A stretch of 47,580 nt of DNA. Origin: Phallusia fumigata (lineage: Eukaryota; Chordata; Ascidiacea; Phlebobranchia; Ascidiidae). Positions 24,623-35,603 of the stretch are shown here, one piece after another. Position 1 is the first letter of the stretch, and every line of letters starts with the position of its first letter. Under the pieces are notes generated by a model. The model had not been told where the DNA came from and did no database searches. It was given only the letters and a program-made list of their open reading frames with translations. Both the position numbers and the translations under genes were made by a program. The stretch is taken from positions 1 to 47,580 of the forward strand of contig QXVZ01010433.1 in the NCBI GenBank assembly GCA_008931825.1. Reading direction: 5' to 3'.

Positions 24623-26046
24623 TTACACAATAAAATACTGGTACATGTGGTACACGAATACCACAAAAAGGACACCAAGACAAGCGAGAGAAATCCAAAG
24701 TTCATTTTGCATCCGTTGCATCACAGGATTCTCTTCTCTCAACTCGTCCAGCACGACTCCCCCCTTGTTCCTATGTGGAAAAGGTTTATTGGGTACTGGA
24801 ACGCCGAGGAAATCACATAGAGGTTTCCAACCCTCGGTAACTTGATAAATTAAAAGCTGATTTTTGGGAACAACCTGAAAAAACATATTGCTAAACAAAA
24901 AAAAATTAACAAAAAAAGTAACAGTTTAGTTAGGAGAATTGTATATTATACACAATTACTAACACTATATACCCGGATCACATTTCGCTCATGTTTTCTC
25001 TTCACACGTTTCAGTGATTCTTCGTGCTTCAAGTGAAAATACGTAAATGGCCACGTATCTACGTGACCAAAGGGTGAAACTACAAAAGTATCTCGTTTTA
25101 TAAGTATTCAACACTTTATGACGTTTAGTCCAAAACTAAAAAATGTGGTTTATGTCGTTTTTAATTCCTACAAGTATTTTCGATTTACAAGTGGGTTACG
25201 TATAAGGTTTTGTAATTCTGTTGTGTAAATACTCATTTATATTTGTTCAAATAAAGAACAAACGTTTATAAACGTCCCGAATCTGTAATTTTTGTAGTGT
25301 TGAAAAGTACCAGCCATAGCCATATAGTGATTCATGCGTATTCCGGTGTAGGTGATGGTACGGACAAGTCGCATCATGATGTCATTGTTAGCTTGATCAA
25401 TTTGATTGGTCAAACTTTTAAACCAGCTGTCCTCATCACGTGTTGTCAAAATCACCTGTTTTGTAATACTTCAGACTAAAGTTTGTTTTAAAACTTTAAC
25501 TTCATAATTATTTCGAAAATACCTAAATTTTTTTATTCTCAAAAAAATGTACGACCAAAAGATTTTCTAATTTATTACGTTTTACTGTGTATCAAATATA
25601 TTTAAAAGTAAATAACGAAACAACTTTACTCACTTCGAATCATCGAAATATAGACTCCGGTGTGTTAATTTTTCGCAAAAAAGGTATCAAACTAAATTTG
25701 ACAACCTTATTTTGAAAGAAACTAAGCTTTTTTTGTAGACGCTATGGCCAAATTGAGACCATGTTGCAAACAAAGAAAAAAAAACATTTCGCACCTTTGC
25801 GTCCGGAAATGCTTTAAATATTTCTTCCCAATTTAAGTCGCAAGGGGCATCAACCACAGCATCAACGTTCTCATACATTCGTTTCATATCTTCAACTCTA
25901 AAACCATCCCTAAACTGCTTTATCCATCCGCCACCGACATACCAAAAGTTTTCCATGAAGTCGTACACCTCGTAACCCAACTGTGTCAAAGCTGCATTCA
26001 TTGTCTTAGTACCAGTTTTCGACATTCCGGCTAAAATAACTTTCAT
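24623..26046 (-). CDS. Tail-anchored sulfotransferase-like protein M4 (gamma subfamily)
   Basis: Exons 25795-26046, 25311-25455, 24973-25079, 24623-24874; GT-AG introns, phases 0, 1, 0; 251 residues. First gene of the minus-strand array. MKVILAGMSKTGTK loop with Ser for Pro, GYEVYDFMENFWYVGGGW, then LTTRDEDSWFKSLTNQ in exon 2, GHVDTWPFTYFHLKHEE with KRVKRKHERNVI in exon 3, and YQVTEGWKPLCDFLGVPVP with a hydrophobic end (CLGVLFVVFVYHMYQYFIV) in exon 4. In DDW of the other subfamilies the second Asp is Gly in all gamma genes. Likely a PAPS-dependent enzyme anchored by its C-terminus with its body in the cytosol; acceptor not predictable from sequence. Confidence 0.9.
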
Positions 26047-28497
26047 TTTGATCTTTCAGCTTTATGCAAAGCGAGTAAACGTAACGTTGTGATCATTCGA
26101 ACGCACTTGGTGCTGTTGAAAATGTGCGGCGTCATCAACCTGACTTGATATGTCTTGTAAAATATTTACCACAAACATACGTTAGTGTGTAAGCGTTTTT
26201 TTACATCACTTGACATTTGCTACCCCAAGTTGCCGACTGATCTACATTTTGAAATTTTATTACAGAACTTTTTGGGGGCAAATTGTGTTTGCCGAAGACC
26301 ATTGTTGCTCTCTTGACGATTTCCCGCTGTTTGAAAATAAAACTCGGTGCGTTGTTTTCTATGTTGTGTTTAGTAAAAACTTTTGTTTTCGCCATTTGAA
26401 AGTCTCTACCAATTTTACCGGAGTGAGGGCGTTTGACGTCACATATGTCCTTGACAAGACGGCCGGGGCAGATTTTTTGCCTCACACATGTTGTAGTCGC
26501 TTTACGTATTCAACTCCTATGGTTGTTATTTGTTAAAAATATGGTTGGAAGTTGAATATATGTGACAAAATCACAAAGGAAATTTTCTCAGTTTGTTTTG
26601 GTGGTAGTTTAAACAATTTGTTTGCTACTGTGCACCACATCGCCCTGATGCTAAAACTATAGAAGCATAAAAAATCAAATGTGAAATCCTGGCGCTTGCA
26701 GGAAATTAATGAATAAGGATTCCACATTTGGTTTGCAACAACTTTTACCACACTGCGTTGGGAAAAACGACAACGTATTTGTACAACAGTTTATTTGTAA
26801 GTACACACCGCTAAATTTCCGAGTATAAAACATAAGATAGATACGATATTGTTGGCTTCATCGATGGGTCGGTTACAGAATAGGCGGTGTCAGTGTTGTA
26901 GCATCTGTAACATAAGTGGACCAACAGTAGCAGACATGCAAACATATAATTTGCGTTTGCAATAAAACTTGACTGAATAAACCCAACTAACCATCACAGC
27001 ATTCTTGATTCTCTATGCACAAACACTTCAGCAGGGGAGCTCGCTGCAAGAAATTGCAAATGGCTGCTCCTTTACAAATGAAGCGAGGTCGATTGCAACG
27101 AAATCCTCTGACCAATCGTACGTTGTACCCGAATTCAAAGCAGTGATCTACATGAAAAGTAGAAAAATTGGTTGGCGAAGGTCAGCAAAGATTATTTTGA
27201 CCCGGTGTTTAAATTAGTTTATCGCAACCCTACAAACTTCAACCACAAGGTTTGTTAAAAAAACGCAAAGGTTTGCTAATAGAGACTACATTGCATTAAG
27301 ATTAATTAAGTCACATATATTGCCCCGAAACCGCAACTAATTTACCTAAAGCCGCGGTAACTGAACATAACAGAAGAACGCAAAAAGTCACTGTCATTGC
27401 ATTCATGATTCCTTTCGCAACTCGGCTTTCGGTAGTTCAAGATAATAACCAACGTTTTAGAACGAAATCTAGGAACTAAATAATTTTACAGTGTTCAGTT
27501 TAGATATAGTTAAAAACTGAGACGTGGACATTAAATCCTGTGCAGTACATTTATCTAACGGAAAGGAGAATGACTCAATTTCACCAATTGACCTTCAGAA
27601 GCTGAACAGGACCAGCATATATTATAACAGGACTCACCTGCGACAAGACTTTGTATCAGCCTCACCATAAAAAGCAAAGTCCACAGTCTAATATGGTAAC
27701 CACATCATAAACCAAACTATTCCGCCTTTCTAGTCGATTTCCGCCAGTTGTAGTGCGACCATTCTGACTAAAGGTGTTAGACGGCCGAATTGGTTTAAAC
27801 AAGCACTGCTTAATATGACCAAGCTGAAGCAATAATCAATTGTTAACTATCGGCAAACAAAATATTTACTTTACGAAAAATAAGCGGACGGTATTGAATT
27901 ACGTTTTATTTCACCTTAAAATTTAAACACCAAGTGTCGCACTGAAGTGTCCAATGCGCCTGTTAAAAACACAAAGTGAGATAATTTTAAACATCGTAGT
28001 GCGTTTCGATATCCTGGTTATGGCAACACCATATATATACCTCTGTATCGTTTTTGCTAGTTTACAGACTGGTTTAAGTGTTTTGCTAACGCGAAGAAAT
28101 ATACACTTAGTATGAGATAGCACACAATGCATAAAGCACCCTGAAGGGTTAATGCATCCGCTACTTTGCTTCAGAGGTTGTTGATTGCAATCCCGCCTCG
28201 CTCCGACCGTCTCTATTTCACAGAGCAAGTAACAGTGGAATCCGATAGGGTAACCGAAACTTGACACGATTGTACAAAAATCAAGCAAAAATAATCAAAC
28301 AAAACAGCAGTTTTCCCACACTCAAAATCAGTATTGGGGAGAGGAAAACAGTTTTATGTATTTCTCTTTGTGTTTAGCCTACTTTTATGGAAAGTTTGAA
28401 CATGTTGGATTTTCATGTAGGACACTTGCCTACATCTAGTAGCTCGCAAATCGTAAATGGTTAGGTGACGTTCTTCATGTGAAGAAATTATCTGGCA
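26047..28497. other. Gene-poor region
   Basis: No gene I can support. Open frames are short, occur on both strands and lack motifs or matching splice signals. About 28190-28320 has a copy of the dispersed repeat of 22.2 and 24.5 kb. I see no tRNA. Confidence 0.45.
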
Positions 28498-28735
28498 CAG
28501 GTGTTCCCAAACCGAAGGTCGAGGGGGTCGCACGACGAGTTTTGAGGGTCGCAAGTACGATAATTTACTGCAGATATTTTGTGTGATAAAATAAAGAATA
28601 CGAAGATTAAGTTACACTGATAAGGAAAAATGCCCAGATAATATCTTGTATGTTTTGAGCTGAAAACCGCAGGGGGTCGCGGAAAACATTAATAAATTAG
28701 AAGGGGTCGCAGACTAAAAAGTTTTGAAAGCCCTG
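28498..28735. mobile_element. hAT-type MITE with 8 bp target duplication
   Basis: The left end reads CAGGTGTTCCCAAACC; the right end, reverse-complemented, reads CAGGGCTTTCAAAACT. The flanks are ATCTGGCA on the left (28490-28497) and ATCTAGCA on the right (28736-28743), an 8 bp target-site duplication with one mismatch, which is the hAT hallmark. The 238 bp interior is rich in GGTCGC words and has no transposase, so it is non-autonomous. Confidence 0.82.
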
Positions 28736-28743
28736 ATCTAGCA

Positions 28744-30088
28744 CATGATAATAATCGGTGTTTTTCTTTAATCGGTGTTACCTAAATCCATGATCAGTCA
28801 CAGAAAATCAAACAATTAATCTGGGTATGTATGTATACCTTAATTAAAAAGGGTATTTCGGTAACATATACCAACCATTTTTTTAATTTGAAAACTTTTA
28901 AACTACAGTTTGTCATTAAAACTATATATATATGTTATAATTATCCTGTATTGAGGATTGTTGTTTACAAATTAAAAAAATGTGGGACATTTTGGAGTTT
29001 AAACAATGTTTTTATTGTTATGGCAAAAGAAGGCCACTTAATAAAGTTTTTGTCCCGACATTAAAGAAGTAGTATTATTATTTTAAATTTTCCAACCAAC
29101 AAATTAAAATGGGGGGTAATGGAAACGTTTTACTGGTATTACGATACCTATTGGTTAAAACTGAAAATACAGTTGTTAAGCTCGTCATGTTCCGACAAAA
29201 TCTGATTTACTTGGACGTTTTCGCAGAACAAAGTTGAAAATTAGACAAAATGTTAATTTGGGTTTAAAATTGGCTTGCAAAACCTAATATATTTTTGGCA
29301 TTGACATTAACTTCTTTTTCACACGGTATAGACTCAAATTAACTGCACAAACTATAAAAAGTCGTGCATGTAAATGTACACAATTAAATGAAAATATTAC
29401 CAGCATACAAGTCAACAACAATTTGTAGGACTTCAAACTCACAAATTCACAATTATCGTGGCTTTATTTTCACCTGAAAGTAGAAATCATTTTTCACCAA
29501 ATTGCCACCAACAGCATTGCTAAAAGGTATTGTACACAGGCTAAAGTTTGCAAACTTAAGCTTACCGTTAAGTGCATCCTTGTTAATAAAACTGAGGTTT
29601 TGTTTACATAGAAAGGCTATTGCTAGCAGGGATATTGAAGCACATGTATCACCACAGCTAGATATACATGCAAAAGTTAACCCTTGTTGTAAGGTTAAAG
29701 AAATAGTCATGCATTGGTTGACCTATTTCACTGAACATTACCAACTTCAAACTTTGCCACAAAGGTTTTTAGGATCAAAAAAATTCTGCTAACACCCCTG
29801 AGCCACAGCACATGCTGTTTTTGAGGAAAGGAAAGCAATGCAAAAGCCAAGCAAGGCACTGCCTTTACCATGATTACAGGAACATGTCTATTCCTTGCAT
29901 GCTGAAGGCCTCAATCAAATTGAGAGAGTTGCAAAAACACAGATTTGGTAAACGACAGCAAAATCAAGCAGACACATAAAATCGAAATTGCCTAATACCA
30001 CAATTGCATTTAGGAAACTGCTTTGTTTTCCAAGTTACTGTAAGTAACATAGAAAAAAGGTTGAGGACACAAAGTTGAACTTTGGAGA
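28744..30088. other. AT-rich 3' flank of the ferredoxin gene
   Basis: No gene supported. Minus-strand AATAAA (TTTATT on the plus strand at about 29462) could be the poly(A) signal of the ferredoxin gene, giving a 3' untranslated region of some 600 bases; the small frame at 29453-29710 would then be untranslated. The rest is low-complexity AT-rich DNA. Confidence 0.4.
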
Positions 30089-31782
30089 TTATAAATCTCT
30101 TGCATCTGTTATTTCCTCTGGAAGTTTGACGGTCATACCCTCCATTTCCTTTGTGAGATGAACCTGGCAACCTAACCTTGATCTGAAAACATAAACAGTT
30201 TAAAATCGGCAAACATTTTGTGCATGCAGACAAGTTGCAAAAGTTGACCAGAAACAAACTGGTAGGGCAAAAAACTGGTAGAAAGCTAAGTTCAAATCAT
30301 CACCAACCACTGCACTGCACAATGCACGCTATTATGTAAAATTGTATCCAATAAAGATGTAAAAATAGCACTGTTATAGTAGTGTTACAATTTTCCAAGT
30401 TTTATTATGTCATAATAAACTTGTTGTTTGGGATTACAAAAGATGTTTTTATTAACAACAATAATACCGCTTGAACCCTTATGAAAGCATGCAGTACTGG
30501 GACTCCAACAAAATTTTACACAATATTTTGCCCTCGGGGTTACATACGTTTCAGTGAGACCACAAGCAAGATCCAACATGTCCATTTCATCCATTAGTGG
30601 TTCTTCTAAAGTATCATATACCTTTTCATCAAATATAACATGACATGTTGAACATGCCACGGTTCCTTCACATACACCTACAGCATTACATGGAGTTAGT
30701 GTTATTTTATTGGTTACAAAAAATGAATATTATGATTTGCATTACTAAAGTGTTTTTACAACCAAAAAATGAATGTTCTGGGGTTACACACAAATCAGAG
30801 AAAGACTGGAGTGTTTTTTTAGGTTTCTGGTGGGGTAAAACGGTAATATCATCGCAAACAATCGATCCTACAAATTTGCATATTAGTTAAGGCTGTTTGT
30901 GGAGCTTAGGGCAAACGATATTTTGACATATAGCCTTTTGATATACATTTATAAAGTTGTAAACTAGAAAAATTGGTGCAAAGGGCATTGCAAAACATTT
31001 TTATACCATTACCATATGATTCAAAATCAAGTTGGTTGTCAATGACCACATCTAGGATAGTGTCATCTATATTGGCTTGAACAGTGTGTGTTTTTCGATT
31101 GCGATCCACAATGTTAATTGTAATTCTGCAAACAAAATAGGGACTATGTTATACTGATCTATCAGATAGGCATTGTTTTCCATTATTAAGCCTTGCGACT
31201 CTTTTAGAGGGCTAAATATTTTGAAGAATTATGTCAACCAAAATTACCAGGTATTTTGCAAGCAAGTGTTAAATTTTGACCATACAATCAATATATTATA
31301 TAGCTTCCAAAATATGAGATGCGTGCATTACAATGCTGAATTTTTGTTGTGGTCACCATATTAACATGTTCAGGAAATGTTATAACATGGTAAAAATAAG
31401 GATGTTCTCATTTGTTTGCATTACAATGCTGCATTTTGGTTGTGGTCAACACATAAAGATGTTTAGAAAATTTCATAACATGTTAAATTAAGCAAGTTAT
31501 CATTGTAAACAGCAGTGAATCCTTAGCACATTATAAAACTGGTGATTCTTACACATCAAAACAGCTTCACATAACTTACTTGTCTTTGTGCAGCAGGGGT
31601 GTAGTTTGGATACACCTCAGTGGTCTGGTTAACATAAAATTTTCCACCAATTTCGGACAATTTTGTTTCAAATAATTATATGTTAAGCCCCTGGTTGCAA
31701 GTTTTAAACCTTGTAAATGAGTGGGTTCTAAACTTGGCAGAAAACGGATAATGTACTTTCCAAAGTTTGCCATTGCAAGCAT
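30089..31782 (-). CDS. FDX1: Mitochondrial [2Fe-2S] ferredoxin, adrenodoxin type
   Basis: Four exons: 31580-31782, 31013-31125, 30548-30677, 30089-30182; GT-AG introns; 179 residues. Adrenodoxins carry electrons from ferredoxin reductase to mitochondrial P450s and to other matrix acceptors. The N-terminal ~65 residues are basic, with few acids and no cluster motifs, as expected for a mitochondrial presequence. The fold follows: [14 protein letters not shown], then [14 protein letters not shown] with three cluster cysteines, [20 protein letters not shown] with the fourth, and [14 protein letters not shown] at the end. CEGT, IF(D/E), LA(Y/C)GLT and SRLGCQ fit FDX1 better than FDX2. The acidic MDEMDMLD stretch matches the partner-binding helix of adrenodoxin. 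An alternative start is Met4. The 5' end faces the sulfotransferase-like gene at 32713. Confidence 0.93.
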
Positions 31783-32712
31783 AATTCTAGTTCATGAATG
31801 CCCAAAATCTTCCCCTGCAAAAAAAGGAATGAAAGACTGTAAAAAACCATAAGTTGCTACTTTTCGGAAAAAATGAATGAAAAAAATTTTTGTTGCCTTT
31901 CACAAATTTAACAGCTTTTTTAGGCAAAGTTTCAATGATTCGAGCCACAGTTGCTGTTAAGTACACTCAACTCAAGTGAAACATAAATTTCTTGAATTTA
32001 TATTCGCCAAACAACCATTGCAAAAAAGACTCATTTTTTGGCCAGTTGCGTCCAAACGCTTAACACTTACATGCTTTTAGTCGTAAATAACCTGCTATAT
32101 CTGTGCATATTGCCTAAATTGTTTTCTAATTTAATCCCCTTCCAAAGTCTACATGTATTTCGTGCGCAACAACACTTGCTACGCACGGTTGGACATTGTC
32201 CCGCATGATTGATTTTACAGCGTTTGTATCAATTTTTTTGTGATGCAAATTTTGTTGTGCACCCAACCAGTAGCGGCTCCTGCCCAGTATTATTGTGGGA
32301 GGGTAAATATTTTTAGGAATTGCGAACCTTAATGTACAATTTACAATTTTGGGGGGAGTATATGGCCCCTAAATGACCATATATCCAGAAATTAAGTAAC
32401 AGTCACACAAGCTATATAGTCGTTGTCACATAAGTGGTTGGAAGAGCAAATTGCACCAGGCATGGCGTTAAAAGTTATCAATGTAAAGAAATAAATGTTT
32501 ATTTGGGGAACTAAATACCAGCACAACAATTTCAAAGATTGTGCTGGACTATTGATCAAAAGTGTGCGTTGTGCACCTCAGTCGTTTAATCTGACGATCA
32601 AGGCAAGGACACCAATAGTTAATATTTAACAAAGTTTTGAACGTTAATATTTAAGTTTTGAACATAACCAGAGTTCAAATGTTGCACGGGCTGCGTGAAG
32701 CCAAACGATAAG
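31783..32712. other. Shared upstream region of two divergent genes
   Basis: 930 bp between the start codons of the ferredoxin (minus) and P3 (plus). No gene seen. Near 32272 the string AGTAGCGGCTCCTGCCCAGT followed by ATTATTGTGGGAGGG resembles the AGTGGCG...GGGG end of common animal MITEs and recurs in form near 42222. No promoter motif can be named. Confidence 0.4.
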
Positions 32713-34122
32713 ATGAAAGTTATAGTAGCAGGACTGCCAAAAACTGGCACAAAATCGATGAACGCAGCCTTAACACTGTTGGGATATGAGGTTTACGATT
32801 GGCTGGAGAATTTTTGGTATCTTGGGGACGATTGGATTAGGCAAATTCGAGGCGGTTTTAAAGTGGAAGATATGAGACGAATGTTTGAAAACATCGATGC
32901 CGTGATGGACAACCCGTGCTGCATTTACTGGGAAGAGATATTGGATGCCTTTCCAGATGCTAAGGTGACATTTGCTGGTATCATTTTGTGTATTTTTTTG
33001 TTGGAAACACTTTATATTTTTGTTGGGAACATGCAGCTGTTGGCCACGTAAATAATCGTTCAACATTATTAATTTTTGCGTCAAATCCAGACAGTCTGCT
33101 GTGGCAGACAGTATAGTCAGTACCGTTGGCCCAACATACGCCATGTTAGTTTTCCACTGGTGTAAAATATTAATGAAAGCAAGAATTGTCATCGTAATAA
33201 AAATGAAAAATGGGTGTAAATTAAAAATCAGAAAAGGAAAATGACTTAACCAAATTTAGTAATTACCAACCTTCGAAGTATTAATATTAGCAACACTGGA
33301 AAGAGATGTTGGAAACCTGTAAATTGCCGTTTGGTGACAATGATTGTGCAGGTCATTTTAACAGTTAGAGATGAAGAAAGCTGGCACCGTAGCCTCAAGA
33401 ACCATTTCGCCGCATTAAACAACAACACTATGCTCAGATTAATGTTGTTCATAACTTCCACTGGACGCCGACTTCACACATTTCTGGCCGAAACAGGTAA
33501 ATAAACATGTTATCCTCGACATTATAAGTTCATTTTGCTAGTTTTCAACTTGTCGCTATTATTTGATAAGCGTTGCCAAGAACACTTTATAAAGCATCTA
33601 CCAAGAAAGGATGGCCGTTAACAAGGTTTACATTGCGTCACAAGGAGGGAAACATAAAACATTTTCGAAAACATGCACGTCTGGTAAAACAGGTAAGGTA
33701 ACAAAGATTTCGTAAAATTTACCAAACAGCAGGCCCTATAGGCTGATAAGCCAGACGGCGAGAAAACTAACTTGTCAACTGATAAAAAGCTGCATGCATT
33801 TAAATCCCGGTTTGTTTTGTCGCTACCATGCGCAACAATTTTTTAATTAAAGGTTGTGCCTGAACATCAGCTATTGGTTTATCAAGTAAAAGATGGCTGG
33901 CAACCTTTGTGTGATTTCCTGGGTGTCCCCGTTCCCGATCTGCCGTATCCTTACAAAAACAAGAGAGGTGCACTGCTGGACGAAATGAAGAAAGAGAATC
34001 CTTTAATGGGGCGGCTGGTGAAAGAGTTTAAAATTTCTGTGACTTGTATTTTTATTGCATTGGCGATTGGACTTTATATGGTTGTGCAGCTGATGCTACC
34101 GTGGCAAAATTATTTAAAATGA
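32713..34122 (+). CDS. Tail-anchored sulfotransferase-like protein P3 (alpha subfamily)
   Basis: Exons 32713-32964, 33352-33496, 33571-33692, 33853-34122; GT-AG introns, phases 0, 1, 0; 262 residues, the longest member. The phosphosulfate loop is GLPKTGTKS. Exon 2 has VRDEESWHRSLKNHF, keeping Arg and Ser of the second PAPS contact. Exon 3 is 15 bases longer than usual, adding a YKASTKKG stretch before WPLTRF, and its acceptor (GATAAG) has a weak pyrimidine tract. Exon 4 has QLLVYQVKDGWQPLCDFLGV and a hydrophobic segment (CIFIALAIGLYMVVQLML), then a short polar tail, PWQNYLK. An in-frame ATG lies 18 bases upstream (32695); the downstream start was chosen because all paralogues begin MK(V/I)I. 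It is the only intact relative of the relics at 0.9-5.2 kb. Confidence 0.9.
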
Positions 34123-34375
34123 AAACTAAAACATACATCATGTAAAAATTAACGACTTATCGATGAGCTGTTTCAAAAACAAGCAACAATGTCTGTATGT
34201 GTGAATTGCTAAAATCATATATGGTCCTATTTTGGCACAGTTTTTACTCTACATTACGACAATTTCAAGCTGTGTACAAACCGGGTTTTCCAGTCTCACA
34301 CTATCACAGCTATTATCTTTACGTTTAATGCATTGATAGCCTATAATTATTGTTTTACCCCCTCGGCCTGTTCCA
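34123..34375. other. Short 3' flank of P3
   Basis: Nothing recognisable beyond AT-rich sequence; presumably the 3' untranslated region and flank of P3. Confidence 0.3.
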
Positions 34376-35602
34376 ACTAAACTGCTTTGTTTATTGTAAA
34401 TAATGTTTCCAACGTTGCTAAATTGCTTTGTCATTTTGCAACATTGCGGAAGTTTCGGCATTAATGGTTTTTTAACAAAAAAAACACAGATATGAACCGT
34501 TTCAAACAACCTTTGTTTAGTACGTCGGGCTAAAAATGGTTGACTTCTGCCCCAACCCAATTTCCCACAAATTTCGAAAACGTCCGCATTTAACGGATGA
34601 TCCGCTAGATTTAGAAGCTCGGTTTTTGCATCGACCAACTGCAACAACTAAACCTGTCCCAGCAAATCGGGTTATCGGTCTATCTATGTTAGTTATTGCA
34701 TTGATGGTGGGCTGCGCTACATAGAATTTATGTATTAAAGTATTTCGAATCCGGTTTTCTGTCCTATTTTGTCACTTTTATTAATGCCCGTTTTACAACT
34801 GTATGTGCGCGTTTTGCAACTGCAGAAAATAATTAAATATTGTCGTTAGAAAAATTGCTGGGATGATAGCCGAACGTGACTGGCTTTAAGGGTTGTTCAC
34901 CGTTCAAAACAAAAAACATTACTAATTCCACTACTCGTGAAAAAAAAAGAACTTTCGGATTGTAATATTTAACATTTTAAGTTTTTTACTGTCGACGTGT
35001 TGAGCACATTGACCTCGGCAGGCCAGCATGAGCATGTTTGCTCAAGTTTGCGAACGTTTCCGATTTCCTGTCTGGCTCTGGTTATAACCACGTTTCCTGC
35101 AACGTCAGGACCTTTTGACATAGTTAATTTCTGAAAACGTTATCTTGTTAAAATGTAGACTTTATTAGGCTGACATTGCGATCCCCACAGGTCTACTGCG
35201 ATTTTCGCGTGTTTTAGAGCAGCGAATGGTAAAACACCTTTTCTAGATACCAATTAAGTGACCCAGGCTGAGAATCTCTCGGTTAGTTATAACCACCCTG
35301 TAATAATTTGGCAAGTGTGCAAGCAAGGGTTTAATTTAAAAAAACTGTGCGATAAGAAATAAACACGGGCCCAATTTTGGGTGGGCCTGCAGTTAAATTT
35401 TATGCCCCTTAACAACGAGTGTAAGTTGACAACTTGTTTAAACCTAAAACCTTCAACTGCCACCTTTTCCAGCTATAAATCACACTGTTCAAGATAAACT
35501 AGGCTGACGTACGCTTGGTTATTAGCATATTTACAACACCATATATACACGCATGCAAAAAATTATGATCAAGCAACATTTGGCCATTCACTCGTTAAGA
35601 GT
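34376..35602. repeat. 1.2 kb duplicated block, copy 1
   Basis: Starts ACTAAACTGCTTTGTTTATT and ends CTCGTTAAGAGT just before the N at 35603, after which the same sequence begins again. Copies 1 and 2 differ by scattered substitutions and indels of up to about 20 bases. The only candidate gene in it is the small frame at 34536. Confidence 0.9.
34536..34724 (+). CDS. Candidate small membrane protein, 62 residues
   Basis: An open frame from ATG to TAG, opening MVDFCPNPISHKFRKRP. The first ~45 residues are polar and end in a basic-proline stretch; the C-terminus (VIGLSMLVIALMVGCAT) is one hydrophobic segment. A splice-acceptor-like CTTTGTTTAG ends 15 bases before the ATG, and ATTAAA, a common poly(A) signal variant, begins 9 bases after the stop, so a one-exon or cis/trans-spliced short gene is conceivable. 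Against it, the other copy of the block has ATA in place of the start and an in-frame stop. I recognise no family. It may be the last exon of something larger or chance. Confidence 0.35.
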   Translation: MVDFCPNPISHKFRKRPHLTDDPLDLEARFLHRPTATTKPVPANRVIGLSMLVIALMVGCAT

Positions 35603-35603
35603 N

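Noticed and set aside
29453..29792. Possible gene next to the ferredoxin 3' end
   Set aside because: Frames of similar size occur on both strands, no motif, and the location fits the 3' untranslated region of the ferredoxin.
34740..34756. TTTCGAATCC string resembling a tRNA T-loop
   Set aside because: No matching acceptor, anticodon arm or A box around it in either copy of the block.
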